Assembly: GCA_029641185.1 (NCBI GenBank)
Contig: JAPWGK010000017.1
Location: 186,001 to 250,000, forward strand
Direction of reading: 5' to 3'
Length of the DNA: 64,000 nucleotides
Source of the DNA: Pseudofabraea citricarpa
Taxonomy: Eukaryota > Ascomycota > Leotiomycetes > Helotiales > Dermateaceae
Both the position numbers and the translations under genes were made by a program. Below the pieces are notes generated by a model, which was not told where the DNA came from, did not search any database, and saw nothing but the letters and a program-made list of their open reading frames with translations. Position 1 is the stretch's first letter; every line of letters begins with the position of its first letter. Positions 23,123 through 34,157 of this stretch are shown here, piece by piece.

Positions 23123-25006
23123 TCAACGTAGCGTAAACCATTCCAACTTCTCACCACCATCCTCCTTCGGAAACGCCTGTCCATCCATAATGCCATGAAC
23201 ATAGCAAGAGCCGATAAGCCTAAACCGCCCCGCCGCCTCTTCGCGAACGACAAAGGGGATGGTGCCGCCGCTGAAAACGACGATGTGATCTCCCGGAAGA
23301 GTCATCAGGGGGACGAGGGCGAGATAGTCAGTTGACGTCTTCGCGAGGAGCCTGCCCAGCAAGATCCTCCTCGCCCTGCGCGAGTAGGGGAGGGCGGTTT
23401 TGTCTTCGAAGATGGCCTTGGATGCGCCCTCGACCGACTCGTCGGATGTCAGGATGGCGAGGAAAGCGTCGAAGCCCGCTTGGTACTCGCCTGGCTGGAG
23501 CCGATTCTCAAGCCCGTTGCTCGACCAACATAACGTCTCCATAAACACCCGGCCCATCTCCTCGCCCGTGGGGTAGGTCTGGATGCTAAAGGCCAGCTCC
23601 CGCCATTCGCGCCACATGGTAACGATCTGCACGTCGCCGTATTCAAACTCGTTGGATGGAAGGTCGATGACTTCTTTGAGGGTATCGACCCTTTTGCCTT
23701 GGATCCTGAAGGCGAGGTTATCGGCACAGTCTTCGTACACGACGAGGGAATCATTGGCAGCGTTGAAGCCCCTTTTGTCGTAGTAGTTTGGAGTGGTGTG
23801 ATCAAATGACTTTGCCCAGGATGGCAGACCCAGATTCGTTTGCTGGCTGCCATAAGAGTCGCACATCAGGTCTAGAGATCTGGTTTGGAGGATGATTGCT
23901 CGCGTAACATCCGCGTATACGTCAGCCGTGGACTTGTTGTAGTCTGCGCGAGGAAGGATGTTTTCTGGGTCGGTCCCGGCATCTCCGAAAAAGCCCAAAA
24001 TCCCATAGATCTGATCCCGTGGATCGCTAGCCCGGGCTTGTGAAGTACAGGTGAGGATATAAAGCACCTTGGCAGCGAGAGCTGCATCCGTTGTGGGAAC
24101 GTCGATTTTGGGCTGCAGGCTAGCGCTCTTCATATACATCCTCATGGTAAAGTGAGGAAGTGCTTTAGAGATGAGGTTAATGTTGAACTCATGTTCCTCT
24201 GGCGTTAGCCCTGGATGGTCTTTGACAAGCGCGTCCAAGACATGTTCAACCATATGGAATGATATTAGCTGAGCGCCACACAGCAATCCAACTGAATTCG
24301 GCAGTGCAACTTCTTGGACTACCCAAACGCGTTTCCACCAGCCCCGTTGCAAGATCATCCATAGTCCAAGGACGTAGAGAGAAAACTCTTCTCGCTGGTG
24401 GAAAGCCAACACTTCTTGGTAGCAATCGCCTCCAATCGCATCCTGTCCTCGCTCCTTCCTCTCCTGGAGCTCTTGTCCAAACTTCACGATGAACTCCATG
24501 CCTAAGTCTGTGATAGGACGAGAGCTCTCGGGATCAACCTCTTCAGAGGCCTCCCCAATCCACAAAGCAACCCTCTGGGCTATTTTGTATATGTCTTTCA
24601 TCAGAGGGACTTGAATATTTTTCTCCTCGATGTTGTTCTGATCGATACAGATCGCATCAACCCAGAGAATATTACCTTCGTCGCCACTATGCGCACGAAT
24701 CCTTCGAAGAGCAGCATCGCAATTGGTTGTGACATGTATATACAGCTCATCATCATCTGGAGCACAGGCTATCGATTTCGTCAAAGACGAATCCCCATCC
24801 TCGGTAGCCCACGCGTAGGACAGAGCCAAAAACGGGAGACAGTCATCGAGGGAGACATCAACCAGCTGGATGCGAATCGGAGATTCGTATGATTCCGCAG
24901 AGTGCAAGAGGAAAATCCTTATTGAGCGAGGGCTTTTGAGGGGTGCGTATTTATATTGTGGTAGATTGGGCTGAGAGATCCTGGTCTCATCATCCTGCAG
25001 CGACAT
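23123..25006 (-). CDS. HET-domain protein (heterokaryon incompatibility family)
   Basis: A single-exon minus-strand frame of 627 residues with a true ATG. HET-domain proteins trigger cell death or related responses after fusion of unlike hyphae; many members have no known partner. The three classic blocks are present: FLALSYAWATEDGD near residues 57-70, ILWVDAICIDQNNIEEKN near 112-129, and MKDIYKIAQRVALWIGEAS near 134-153. The domain spans roughly residues 45-225. The C-terminal 400 residues lack NACHT, WD40 or other recognisable repeats. Such genes are usually polymorphic and numerous in Pezizomycotina, and this one sits beside fast-changing repeats. Family is firm; role as an incompatibility gene is inference. 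Confidence 0.9.
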   Translation of the reverse strand: MSLQDDETRISQPNLPQYKYAPLKSPRSIRIFLLHSAESYESPIRIQLVDVSLDDCLPFLALSYAWATEDGDSSLTKSIACAPDDDELYIHVTTNCDAALRRIRAHSGDEGNILWVDAICIDQNNIEEKNIQVPLMKDIYKIAQRVALWIGEASEEVDPESSRPITDLGMEFIVKFGQELQERKERGQDAIGGDCYQEVLAFHQREEFSLYVLGLWMILQRGWWKRVWVVQEVALPNSVGLLCGAQLISFHMVEHVLDALVKDHPGLTPEEHEFNINLISKALPHFTMRMYMKSASLQPKIDVPTTDAALAAKVLYILTCTSQARASDPRDQIYGILGFFGDAGTDPENILPRADYNKSTADVYADVTRAIILQTRSLDLMCDSYGSQQTNLGLPSWAKSFDHTTPNYYDKRGFNAANDSLVVYEDCADNLAFRIQGKRVDTLKEVIDLPSNEFEYGDVQIVTMWREWRELAFSIQTYPTGEEMGRVFMETLCWSSNGLENRLQPGEYQAGFDAFLAILTSDESVEGASKAIFEDKTALPYSRRARRILLGRLLAKTSTDYLALVPLMTLPGDHIVVFSGGTIPFVVREEAAGRFRLIGSCYVHGIMDGQAFPKEDGGEKLEWFTLR

Positions 25007-25327
25007 GGCAAGGCGTTCCGGGGCTCGCGTTGTCGACCCACCTTGAACAGATGAGATAACTCATGGTGAAGGTATCACGGCTGACATTCAGCTGCTGGGG
25101 AAAAGGAGGGCGCTTAGTTGTTCGCTTAATTGGCCAATGTGACCTTCAGCCATTTAAACACGCGATGATAGATGTTTAACGAAGTGAACAAGAGATGGGT
25201 AGTTGGAACGAGAGTGGTCTATTTGAGATGGGCCTGACTTAACTCGCTCACATACTTACCTTGGTGGTTAGTAAACAGGGCCGAGGGAGGAAAACATGTG
25301 CTTCAGAACCCCCGCAGTAAACCGACC

Positions 25328-25507
25328 TTTGTTGCATGTCGCATACAATTTTGTGTGTAACTCTAGGGGCGCCTCTACCCGGTGTTTGTTGCATGTCGCA
25401 TACAATTTTGTGTGTAACTCTAGGGGCGCCTCTACCCGGTGTTTGTTGCATGTCGCATACAATTTTGTGTAACTCTAGGGGCGCCTCTACCCGGTGTTTG
25501 TTGCATG
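25328..25507. repeat. Minisatellite, 57-base unit, three copies plus a fragment
   Basis: Units begin at 25328, 25385 and 25442 with TTTGTTGCATGTCGCATAC and continue through GGGGCGCCTCTACCCGGTG. The third unit is 55 bases because it lacks one GT. A fourth fragment starts at 25497 and breaks off after TTTGTTGCATGTC. Copies are otherwise almost identical. Confidence 0.95.
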
Positions 25508-25700
25508 TCTGCGAAGGACAAAACAGTACCATTTCTGGAAGTATGGTATGCATGCGTGCAAGTGGCCGTCTCAACCCCGCACTCGACAGCTAACTCTCGA
25601 TCCGTTGCAAAGAGATGCCGAATCGGGTAAGCCATTGGTGAACAAGAACCCGGTTAGGAGCTTAAAGTCTACAGTACAGTACAGCTAGCTCTCTTCCAAC

Positions 25701-25985
25701 TTTGTTGCACGTCGCAATAACGAACAAAACTCATGTGTAACCCAGCTCCAGGGGAGGCGGGGGTGTTTTGTTGCACATCTCACCAACGAGCTTGTGTGAC
25801 TTAAGCAGCGTGCTGTCGCCGTCTCCGCCCACTCCCGGCTTTGTTGCATGTCGCAACAACGTGAGGGCGTGAGGTTGTTGCACCTCGAGCTGCACGGCTG
25901 GCCGCATGCGGTAACTCGCCGCGCGGATCGCCCTGAGCCAGTCGCCCTTTTGTTGCACGTCGGCAGAACAGTTTCGTTGCAGGAC
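25701..25985. repeat. Decayed dispersed copies of the minisatellite head motif
   Basis: The TTTGTTGCAYGTCG motif recurs at 25701, 25767, 25840 and 25949, with diverged sequence and uneven spacing (66, 73 and 109 bases). A short CGTTGCAGGACG follows at about 25973. Confidence 0.7.
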
Positions 25986-27328
25986 GCTGTGCCAGGCTAA
26001 TGCACGTCAGTTCCTGTTTGGCTTAGAGCGAGCCTTGGTCGCCTCTCGCCTAAGTTTAAAGATGGGCGTGGCATGTGCTTCTGCTGTCTGTGCGCTCTTC
26101 GCTTTTCCTTCCCTCTGCTTTCTGTGCAGTCAGTGCGCGCTGGTAAAAGGGCCATGTGCGTGCTCGGTGGGTCATCATCATTAATCTTAAAATGTTGAGA
26201 AGAGAGGCTCGAGAGTCGAGGCCGAAGAAGAGGAGCACGGTTCGGTTTGGTTTGTGTTGTGTGCGGAGTATGGGTTGACCCGTAAGTGCTTTAGACAATC
26301 CCGAACACACGGGACGGACGGTCTGATGAGAGATTCCTCAAACCCTTGCCTCCGTACAGACAATCAATTCTCTCACGGTACGAGCTGAGAATAAGTGAGG
26401 CAAGACAAGGCAAAGCAAGGCAAAAGTAAGTCATATGAGAGACAGCAAACAATCTCAAGAATTTAAAAAAAGAAGCAAACCCGATCTCGGATTGATGCGC
26501 GCCCCAAGCAAGATTGCTCTCTTACTTTCTTTGCGGTTCCTGCGAAACAAAGCAAAGCGCAGCATAATACAACGTACAACAATGCAAGCAAACACGCAGC
26601 CGTCCCACCCCTTGGCCTTCGCAAAGAAAGCCCAAAACGAACAGAGGTGGAAAAAGGCAAAGGGGAAAAGCAAACTTCTGTTGCATATCGTCAACGGCTC
26701 GCCCCGTGCAGCCTCACTCGTCTCCGACTCTGCCCAATCCCAGATTCATCCGTCCGAGGTTCCAGTGCGCAAGTTCCCGTTCCGTCGGCTCGATTAGTGT
26801 GCTCGAGCATACGTTGTACTTATTTGAAGCCTTTTATGCTTTTCGATGAGTCGCTGGCGGCCGCAGATAAGCGACACGATTCCAGGTGCGGTGTGCGGTT
26901 GCCGGCAACCACAAAGCTGTGCTGTGCTGCACCACGCACCAGGGAGAGAGGGAAAAAGAGAGTTCGCGCGCGCGACCCGAGGATAAAAAAAGGTGCGAGG
27001 GTGTATTTACGCGAGGAATGAACGCCTCGTGCTCCGTGCCATTAGGTGCGCGACACGCAAAATTTCCGGATACGACGACGTGCATTGAGCATGGCATCGA
27101 ATTTTTCTCTCTCTTGTGGCATGACCGGATATTGATTGCGTGGGCGTGGAGGAGGAGGCTGGATGATTTGGCTTTGGAAAATGGAAGGGACTGGGCTGGA
27201 TGGGATTGAGGAGGTCGGGAAAGATGGGACTTTATCCGCGATTAGAGGAAATCAAGACATGATTGGTATAGCAGTCAAACCAATCAGATAGTCACAATGT
27301 GTAGGTATAGAACGGACAAGAAAAACTT

Positions 27329-27348
27329 GTGTGTGTGTGTGTGTGTGT
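27329..27348. repeat. (GT)10 microsatellite
   Basis: Ten GT dinucleotides near the 3' end of the minus-strand gene that follows. Confidence 0.9.
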
Positions 27349-27618
27349 ATGAAAGGTGTGCTGTTTTGCAATTTGGAGCTATCTCATAGGAAGAAGTCTC
27401 AAAATCTGATACCACCGCGCCCACTAATACATAATACGTTAAAAAGAAAAAGGAGGTATACCAAAACGCCTGCCCTGTGGTGGTTTTGTCTGGACCCCAA
27501 CCAAGTCCCCTGTGAACGCCTTGGAAATTAAATAGTATATCCCACCCAGCCAGAAACGCCATCGCACAATCAGAATAAAACAAAATTTTCGTCAAATCAT
27601 TACAGACCCGCCAGCGTC

Positions 27619-28836
27619 TCATCTCAACTTCATGCTCTTCTTTCGTCCCAGACCGCTGAGCATAGTTGATGCTCTGTTCTTGGACGTCATTGGGCTCGGA
27701 GGTGGTGGTTGTACTCTGATTGAGCCACGCTTGATGTCCTCATATCTGAAGTTGCCCTCTTGCTCTTCTTTCTCCATGCTCGCTTTCTCTTCGAGTCTTA
27801 ATTCTTCAAGTGTTGGGGTTCGGGTGTGTCCTTTCTCTCCGTCTCTGAAGTTGTGAGTTGTGCTTAAACTTGATCGTCTTGGTGCGACGACGCCATTGGT
27901 GTAAGCCAAGTTCATCTTGGGCATGGAAGGTCTTTTCCTCGCGGCACTAAGTGTGCGTTGGAGGAAGGGTCGGAACATGCTGGGCTTTGACTCGCTCTCG
28001 GTTGGTGGTGTAGGGCAGGGATCGGATGTAAGAAATGATGGTGGTGTAGGAGACCGTATATATGATGTAGAAGATGGTTGGAGAGATCTGGAGACAAGTG
28101 ATGCAACATTGCTCATCTTGCTGCTTTTTCGTGGAGGAAGTTGTGTGGTGCTGGCCGAGTTGGAGAGGAAAGAAGAATTCGAAGACGAGCTGACCGAGAG
28201 GCGGTAGTTTGAACTTGGATAGTGAGGTGGTGGGGATGGGCGTCTCAAGGACATGGTGCTCTGTCTCTGTCTAAGTGCTGGCTCTGGTGTCTGTTTTCGT
28301 GATTGAGGGTGGATCAAGATCTCGACAACTTGCGGCTTGCCGACGAACTTGAAAGATACTACTCTGGCAGTGTCCTCCTGGCTCGCTCGACTCGAAGCTC
28401 TTGAAGATGCTGGGCGTTTTTCATCCTCGTCTTCGCATGATAGTAGCGAAGCCTCGTAGTCGTCGGCAGATTCTGAAGCATCTTCCTCGCTCGAAAGATA
28501 TAACTCGTGAGGATCAGAGATACCGTCAGAGTCTTCCTTCGTTGCCGCCTCCAAGCCCTTCAATTCCATTGTCAAAGTGTCCAAGAGCCTCGAAGCCCTC
28601 TTCTCACTTCTTTGTGGTAAGGTAGGAGTCCTCGTAGGCTTCTTGGGCCGAGGGCGGTGGAGAATTGAACCTTCCATGTCGCTGTCCTGATATTCGTCGT
28701 CAAACTCCTCAAAGTCGTCAAAGTGTCGAGGCTGCTCCTTCAATGGAGTATGAAGCTCGTGCGAGTTGTCAGTCTTTGAAGACTCGACGTTATCTTCGCG
28801 CTCCATTGCAGGGAACAGCTGTGTAATAAGAGGCAT
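27619..28836 (-). CDS. Hypothetical disordered Ser/Pro-rich protein
   Basis: A single-exon minus-strand frame of 405 residues with a true ATG in AAG-ATG-C. I do not recognise a domain. The N-terminal 60 residues are acidic (FDDFEEFDDEYQDSDMEG). A short ordered-looking strand, RVVSFKFVGKPQVVEILIHP at about residues 158-177, is followed by long Ser/Pro/Arg-rich disorder with many potential phosphorylation sites (RTPTL, RRSSLS). The end is basic, GLGRKKSMKLR. This arrangement suggests a regulated scaffold or cytoskeletal protein, but no function can be assigned. Codon use looks like its neighbours. Confidence 0.75.
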   Translation of the reverse strand: MPLITQLFPAMEREDNVESSKTDNSHELHTPLKEQPRHFDDFEEFDDEYQDSDMEGSILHRPRPKKPTRTPTLPQRSEKRASRLLDTLTMELKGLEAATKEDSDGISDPHELYLSSEEDASESADDYEASLLSCEDEDEKRPASSRASSRASQEDTARVVSFKFVGKPQVVEILIHPQSRKQTPEPALRQRQSTMSLRRPSPPPHYPSSNYRLSVSSSSNSSFLSNSASTTQLPPRKSSKMSNVASLVSRSLQPSSTSYIRSPTPPSFLTSDPCPTPPTESESKPSMFRPFLQRTLSAARKRPSMPKMNLAYTNGVVAPRRSSLSTTHNFRDGEKGHTRTPTLEELRLEEKASMEKEEQEGNFRYEDIKRGSIRVQPPPPSPMTSKNRASTMLSGLGRKKSMKLR

Positions 28837-29404
28837 CTTGGCTAGTGCAAACGACGAGATTGATCGTTTCGTCTTGAGCTTTCTCCCCCCGGTTACACGG
28901 TACGGTTAGCCCACGTTGAAAGATAGGCGTACAATCTTGCGGAAATTTGGATCTCTGAGCGATCACAATGACTTTGTTCTTTCTTTTCTCTCGGTCGGCT
29001 CGGTTCAAACTCAAAAGGGTTTGAGATTGCGTGAGTGCGTCGTCTGTACTTTGTACTCGTGCGGGGCGTGGGTAAATGTGATAAATGAAGGAACTCTTCA
29101 GCGCGTGTTCGACGGGGTCTGGTACTATATGAATGTGAGGAATATACGAGCGCGTGCCCTCGTTTGATGGGCTGCAGATCGTGGGTGGCCTGCGTTCCTC
29201 CAGGAGGTCGTTTCAAATTAAGCACTCGAAAACGCAGCCGAAACGAGGTCGGGGATGAAATGCCCGGAGGTATAGCACGATCCCAGATATAATATGTGAA
29301 GCGTGTTTGCAATAAGTCAACTCGAGCTCGAAACGGAAGAAAATCCTTCTGCAGGAAGAGGGGCGAGGAATGCTCTTAAGTTAAGTTCTTGTGCTGGGCG
29401 GTGT

Positions 29405-29466
29405 TGGTGGTGGTGGTGCAGGTGGGTGGTGGTGAGTGGTGGATGGTGGATGGTGGATGGCGGAGG
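29405..29466. repeat. GGT / GGATGGT-rich low-complexity tract
   Basis: Runs of GGTGGT followed by four to five tandem GGATGGT-like units. Confidence 0.8.
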
Positions 29467-29570
29467 TGGAGAGAGAGAGAGGAAGAGGAGTTGGGCTGAT
29501 TTACATACGAGTCCGACTTACGTGTGTGGGTACGAAGATGTTTAATGGGACTGCTGTCCTTGCAGGTTGT

Positions 29571-29600
29571 TCAGGCTGTCCAGGCTGTCCAGGTTTGGCC
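29571..29600. repeat. CAGGCTGTC nonanucleotide repeat
   Basis: Three imperfect tandem copies of a nine-base unit. Confidence 0.8.
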
Positions 29601-30017
29601 CAGTTCGTAGAGGTGATGGTGGCAGGTAACGTCAATGGAAAATTGTCTAGCGGGCCATGGAGGGACAGTACAGTACCTGTCCATCACTTCTCCAAATGCA
29701 TGGCAGAGGCTGCACTGCACTGTACCGACCACCCAGCTAAGCTGACGGATTTTCTTGCTTTGGAGGGATTCGCCCACAGAGGATCGCGGTCATGGGGAGT
29801 CACCAAGGTTCGCCGTAGTGGATGATGATTAGTGGATGCTGGGGGTTCAGGGGGGAGGGGGGGGCTGGAGCCACGAAAGTTGGAAGCTCTCAGTGGTCAT
29901 CAGCTGCGAAGTGGCCGCAAACAGCGCGCAGTTAAGGCCTGTCTCCAGCCACAGCCTCTATTCTTGTCCCAGGACAGAGACACTTTCAAGCTTCAGTCAC
30001 TACACTCACTACAGTAC

Positions 30018-30112
30018 ACTATTACCACTACTGCCACTACTCCTACCACCACCACCACCACCACTACTGGCTCACCATCACCACTCACCACTCACCACCC
30101 AACACCACCCCC
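30018..30112. repeat. ACC/ACT-rich trinucleotide tract
   Basis: Irregular ACC, ACT and CACTCACC repeats; open frames through it read only Thr, Pro and His runs. Confidence 0.8.
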
Positions 30113-31464
30113 CTCCGACTACTGCTGCAGCAGCAAACGCCAACGCAGAAACATGATCTCCTCGCTGGTCAGCCACAGGATCCGCATGTGCCTCAGAATC
30201 TTCAGACGAACGCTGATCTCCAGATGCTCAAACGCTGCCTGTTCGAACCACACGGCAAAGCACCATAAGATGGGCGAGTAAGACGGGAAACTTCCCATAA
30301 GCACATCTCGATACAGAGCCAGTACTGTACGCTCAGGGGGGTACCGGGGGTCAGAGGGGGTGTGCAGTGGAGGGGACGGCGCATGGCACACTTGGAATGC
30401 TGCTGGCTGGGACCAGAACTCGGGGCTCGTACCGAAACGGCCTCTGAATCGACGTCTGCCTCAGAATCTCAGATGTCTACAGCTACGGTACACTACAGTA
30501 AAGTACCCCACTGCCGCCAATCCGATAGCCTGAGCCACAGGGCGACCTACTGAAGGCCCACGAGGAGAATAGCACTTACAGGTCTGCCGTTTTCAACCCA
30601 CCTTCTGCCAAACTTTAGATGGACGTCTAGGCGTGAGGCGAGGCGGCCTGCATCGAGAATCGAGATGTGCCCCCTCCCCTCGCCCTCCCTCGCCAATGAG
30701 ACGCACTCACCACCGAAAATAAGGTATTCCCGTCAGCACAAAACCTGCATTTGCGGCCATTGGAGCACCGCGGAGGAGGGGGCTCTGACGGCCCAGGACA
30801 CAAAAGTTATGAGGTATCCCGTCATCGTGCATAAAACCATCCCACTCGCCCTGGCGATACTTTTTTGCTTGCTTTTGCACTACTGTGCTGTGCAGCATGT
30901 GAATTGCGAGTACAGTAGAGCACAATTATGCAATACTACAAGGGTCCTATGATCGTCGTCAAGGTCTCGCAACTTTTGTGTCCCATTTTCCGGCCTGGAT
31001 CCAATGTCAATGATGTCATTGAGGCTACATCAATCCATCACCATGATGTCTGCCAGGCAGGTTCAGGGATCAAATCAAGCGAACACAACGCACAATCATC
31101 ATCGCTCTCCCGGCACTGCAGCTCGCTGTCATCACCACCTACCAGGAACATCGAAGGATCGAGAGAAACATTACGGGTTCTGGAATTGTCTATATGACTA
31201 TTGACACGTTTATCCCACCAGACATATCACGCCTCCCAAACCCCGACATACCCACCATGATGCTCTGGAAAACAAAGGAAAGAAGAAAACGGGCTTTTCC
31301 ACATGGCCATGCTGACATTACAGTTGCTTTATATCAAGAATACGACTCCTGTCGCAATGCATTATACAGAGAAGTAGAAAAAGGTCTATTTCCCGGGACT
31401 GCTTCAATGCGGATCAGTCCCCATCGGTGCTGCCGAGTAGTTGTCGATTTGTAAAATGGAATCC

Positions 31465-32655
31465 CTATGCCTTGCGGGACCGCGTAACAGGCCGGCTTGG
31501 GCTGGTGCCGGTGGATACAGCACTGCCATTCTTGATGCTTCCATTGAGCTTGCCGTTGGTGAGAGCAGCAATATCTGGGATCTGAGCATCCTTCAAAGAA
31601 CGAGCAGCCTTGCGACCAGTCTTCTTGCCGCCCTTCTTGTAGGTTGCGGCGTAGAAAGAGATGAAGAGGACCAGGTAAGAGCTGATTATACCCATGCCAG
31701 CGAAAGCAGCGAACTCCTCTCCGGCACAGTTACCGGCATTTGGCATCCATTGGAAGTAGGTGGAGGTGAAGTAGGTGTAAGAAGCAAAGTAGACAAATCC
31801 TAAACAAATTATTAGCCAGAGTCCTCGGAGTATAAATTTAGGCCGCCATACCAAGATCAATAACGAATTGAATAATTTGAAGACGAGTGATCCATTCCTT
31901 CCACCAGATGCGGATTCCACGCGCGCTCTGGAAGTAGTACCAGTACATGACAACGTGAACCATCAAGTTCAAGGTAATGGGAACCCATGAGACTGAGGTC
32001 AATCCGATCAACTGGGTGTAGCAGAGGAGAGCGGTAGCGCCATGATGGTAGCAGTGGAGGAAAGCTGCAGCAATGGTTAGCAGGAATTAAGGGTTTGACT
32101 AGGCAGTATTCTTACTCAATGGCTTCTTCTTCAGGACCAAAAATACAGTGTCAAGCAACTCCAAATATTTCGTGAGATAGTTCAACTGGACAGAGTGTTA
32201 GGGAGAGTCGTCTGGCACGTTTCAGAAAAACCTACGTAGTAAAGAATAACCAAGGGAGGAGTCCATCCGCCCTTCACATCGCAAATGGCATAGAAAATGC
32301 CGTGGTTGTATACAGTAGGCACTAGCTGCTCAATAAAGAGTGCCAATAAAATTGCGCTGATGCTGGTGAGGTAGAAGTTGTGGATCATGAATGGCCCATT
32401 CAGCTTGAACGCAGGTCGGTTCCTCATCAATTCCCTTCCCCCAAAGATTACAATATAGTATGCAACAATTGTGAAAGCGCTCTCCTTCATCGTCGACATG
32501 GGAGTAACTCGTGGTTGGAAGTCGAAATCCTGTGGGTGGTAACCCTTCACGGCCGTGAATGCCTTGTCGAAGAGAGGCCATAGTTGGATGCCAAATGGCC
32601 GGTCTATCGTAGGCAGAGGGAAGGACTTCATGATATCTGAGCCGGAGGACGACAT
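31465..32655 (-). CDS. ELO-family very-long-chain fatty acid elongase
   Basis: A condensing enzyme of the ER membrane that joins malonyl-CoA to a fatty acyl-CoA, the first step of each elongation cycle. Four minus-strand exons keep phase: 32655-32236, 32185-32116, 32064-31852 and 31799-31465, giving 345 residues, the size of yeast Elo2/Elo3 (345-347). The [20 protein letters not shown] segment and the catalytic HCYHHG histidine box (His167, His170, His171) are intact. Several hydrophobic helices surround them. The last about 55 residues are basic and polar, with [15 protein letters not shown], fitting a cytosolic tail. Fungal relatives make sphingolipid-type C20-C26 acids, but the chain length here cannot be read from sequence. 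Confidence 0.92.
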
Positions 32656-34157
32656 GATGGGTGAGTGCTGTAGTCAAGAAGGTATGTCCGCGATGCGATT
32701 CCTGTTGAGATGATGCAACGTCTTTCGAAATTTATTTGGCGCGACCCTAGAGTACGGAAGAGGCGGCGCTGGTCAGATTCAACGTCTGACTAGCAATATG
32801 TACGAGGACTTTTTTTCCTTCCCACAAACAAAATACGCAGCACAATAAGTCGGCAAAGGAGTGACGAGAAAGTGAAGAAACCGAGGACTGATCAGCGAAG
32901 ATCAATACTCAGAGGTGGCAGAGGAAACCGGTTGTTTTGGGGATGCTTTTTTTTTTTTCTTCTTCGAAAGGGAATTGAGGGCAGAGTTCGAAAGGGGTAA
33001 CAAGCTCATTTCCTCCCAACCCAGCCTAGCCTCGGCCACACGTTTACGCGAGAGCCTGGCGCGCAATTGAGAGGCATGTGATAGGCCCGCTCGGTTTTCA
33101 TTCAGCTGCCATGGTGGACATGGCTAGCCAGTCCCTACCACTTTGTACCTTTGCCATGCAAAGAACACGCTGTCGCTCACTCGCTGACCAGGCTTACTCC
33201 GCAATTCAAATCTTGAATGTTGTCACTTGACCCTATATTTGATTGGAAGGAAATAAAACCGGCGGCAGTATCTCAGCTTCACTGGATGAGAGAGGTCTTA
33301 AGGTGTCTTGATTCCTCGTTACTCGTATTATGGAAGTCGGTCATCAAATATCCCCGGCTGTACCTCATCCTTTCGGCTCTTCGGAGATGACTTCTGCCAG
33401 TTCCTTCAATAAAGAGATTCCACTCATGATGCTTGCCTCGGCACCGGTCATTTCAGTTATCCTTCTTATATTTCACATGGCACCCAAGTGCTGCAAGTTC
33501 CTTTCAAACACCAAGCGCATTTGCCATTTACCGACCATCACGTGATTCACTTTCACTCTTCAAGAATAGCTAAGTCGTCCTTTATATCAAGGCCTTGATA
33601 TGTTGTTGCCATTGAATTACATTATGGAAAGTTTTCCGCATGCCAACTTGATTAGAATGCTCGTTGGAATATCCAATCATTCTCTGTCTGTCGCTTGTGT
33701 GTTTCAAGTGGATTTTTGTTGGTTTCGAAATTTGTGAATTACCAGAAGCAAAATACATTTGGTTTATCTGTTTCTACTTGTTTTCTGCTACTAATCCTTA
33801 GAGCAAGTCCAGTCCTCCTCGATCTCATGCTACATCTGTTTTACAGGCATTTGATCGTATTCTCGTATTTACCAACAGGATGCTCGCTAAAAATGAGCAA
33901 CAAAAGAACCTCGGCTCGGTATGTCTTGCAGAAGTCTCATATCACTTGGCTACTGCTATGAAATAAGGTCACTCGATTGATTAAAGCAACTACTTAAGCA
34001 GTTGTTAGTTGTTTGCTTTACGAACACGAGGTTGGAATATTTAACTCAGTGTTTAATATTGTTAGCATATTTAATAGTGTTAGCACTCTTTAAGCCGCTT
34101 GCTTGCATGGGCTACTTTATTTTTATTTTTTTATAAGTATTTACTCTTACCAAGGCC
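32656..34157. other. Intergenic, becoming AT-rich to the right
   Basis: The first few hundred bases should be the elongase promoter. One tiny membrane-type frame (33330-33545) is listed separately. From about 33600 the DNA is AT-rich with no coding signal. Confidence 0.55.
33330..33545 (+). CDS. Possible tiny single-pass membrane protein
   Basis: A 71-residue frame with a true ATG. Residues about 30-50 (IPLMMLASAPVISVILLIFH) form one hydrophobic segment, followed by KCCKFL and a Lys/Arg-containing tail. No family recognised and no intron to support it. It resembles the other tiny membrane loci in this window only in general plan. It could be a chance frame. Confidence 0.25.
   Translation: MEVGHQISPAVPHPFGSSEMTSASSFNKEIPLMMLASAPVISVILLIFHMAPKCCKFLSNTKRICHLPTIT

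Larger units (their letters stand above)
25007..27618. other. Long intergenic stretch with minisatellite and promoter-like DNA
   Basis: No supported gene in 2.6 kb. The left third holds the 57-base minisatellite and its decayed relatives. Around 26400-26450 are imperfect GGCAAAGCAAGGCAAAAG repeats. A (GT)10 tract lies at 27329-27348. Short frames on both strands lack starts or plausible composition. Confidence 0.6.
28837..31464. other. Long intergenic stretch rich in short repeats
   Basis: No confident gene in 2.6 kb. Contents: a GGT/GGAT-rich purine tract (29405-29466), CAGGCTGTC repeats (29571-29600), an ACC-rich tract (30018-30112) and several CAGTACAGTA-type motifs near 29667, 30325, 30490 and 30905. 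Two ATG-started frames, 30809-30952 (47 residues, signal-peptide-like) and 31194-31454 (86 residues), are possible but unsupported by introns or motifs. Confidence 0.55.

Noticed and set aside
30230..30245. GTTCGAACC resembling a tRNA B box
   Set aside because: No A box at the right distance and no cloverleaf pairing around it.
30809..30952. 47-residue frame with a signal-peptide-like start and three cysteines
   Set aside because: Too short, no intron or homology signal, and next to repeat DNA. Possible first exon of a secreted peptide but no continuation found.
31194..31454. 86-residue plus-strand frame with true ATG facing the elongase 3' end
   Set aside because: Likely within the elongase 3' region on the other strand; no motif or helix.
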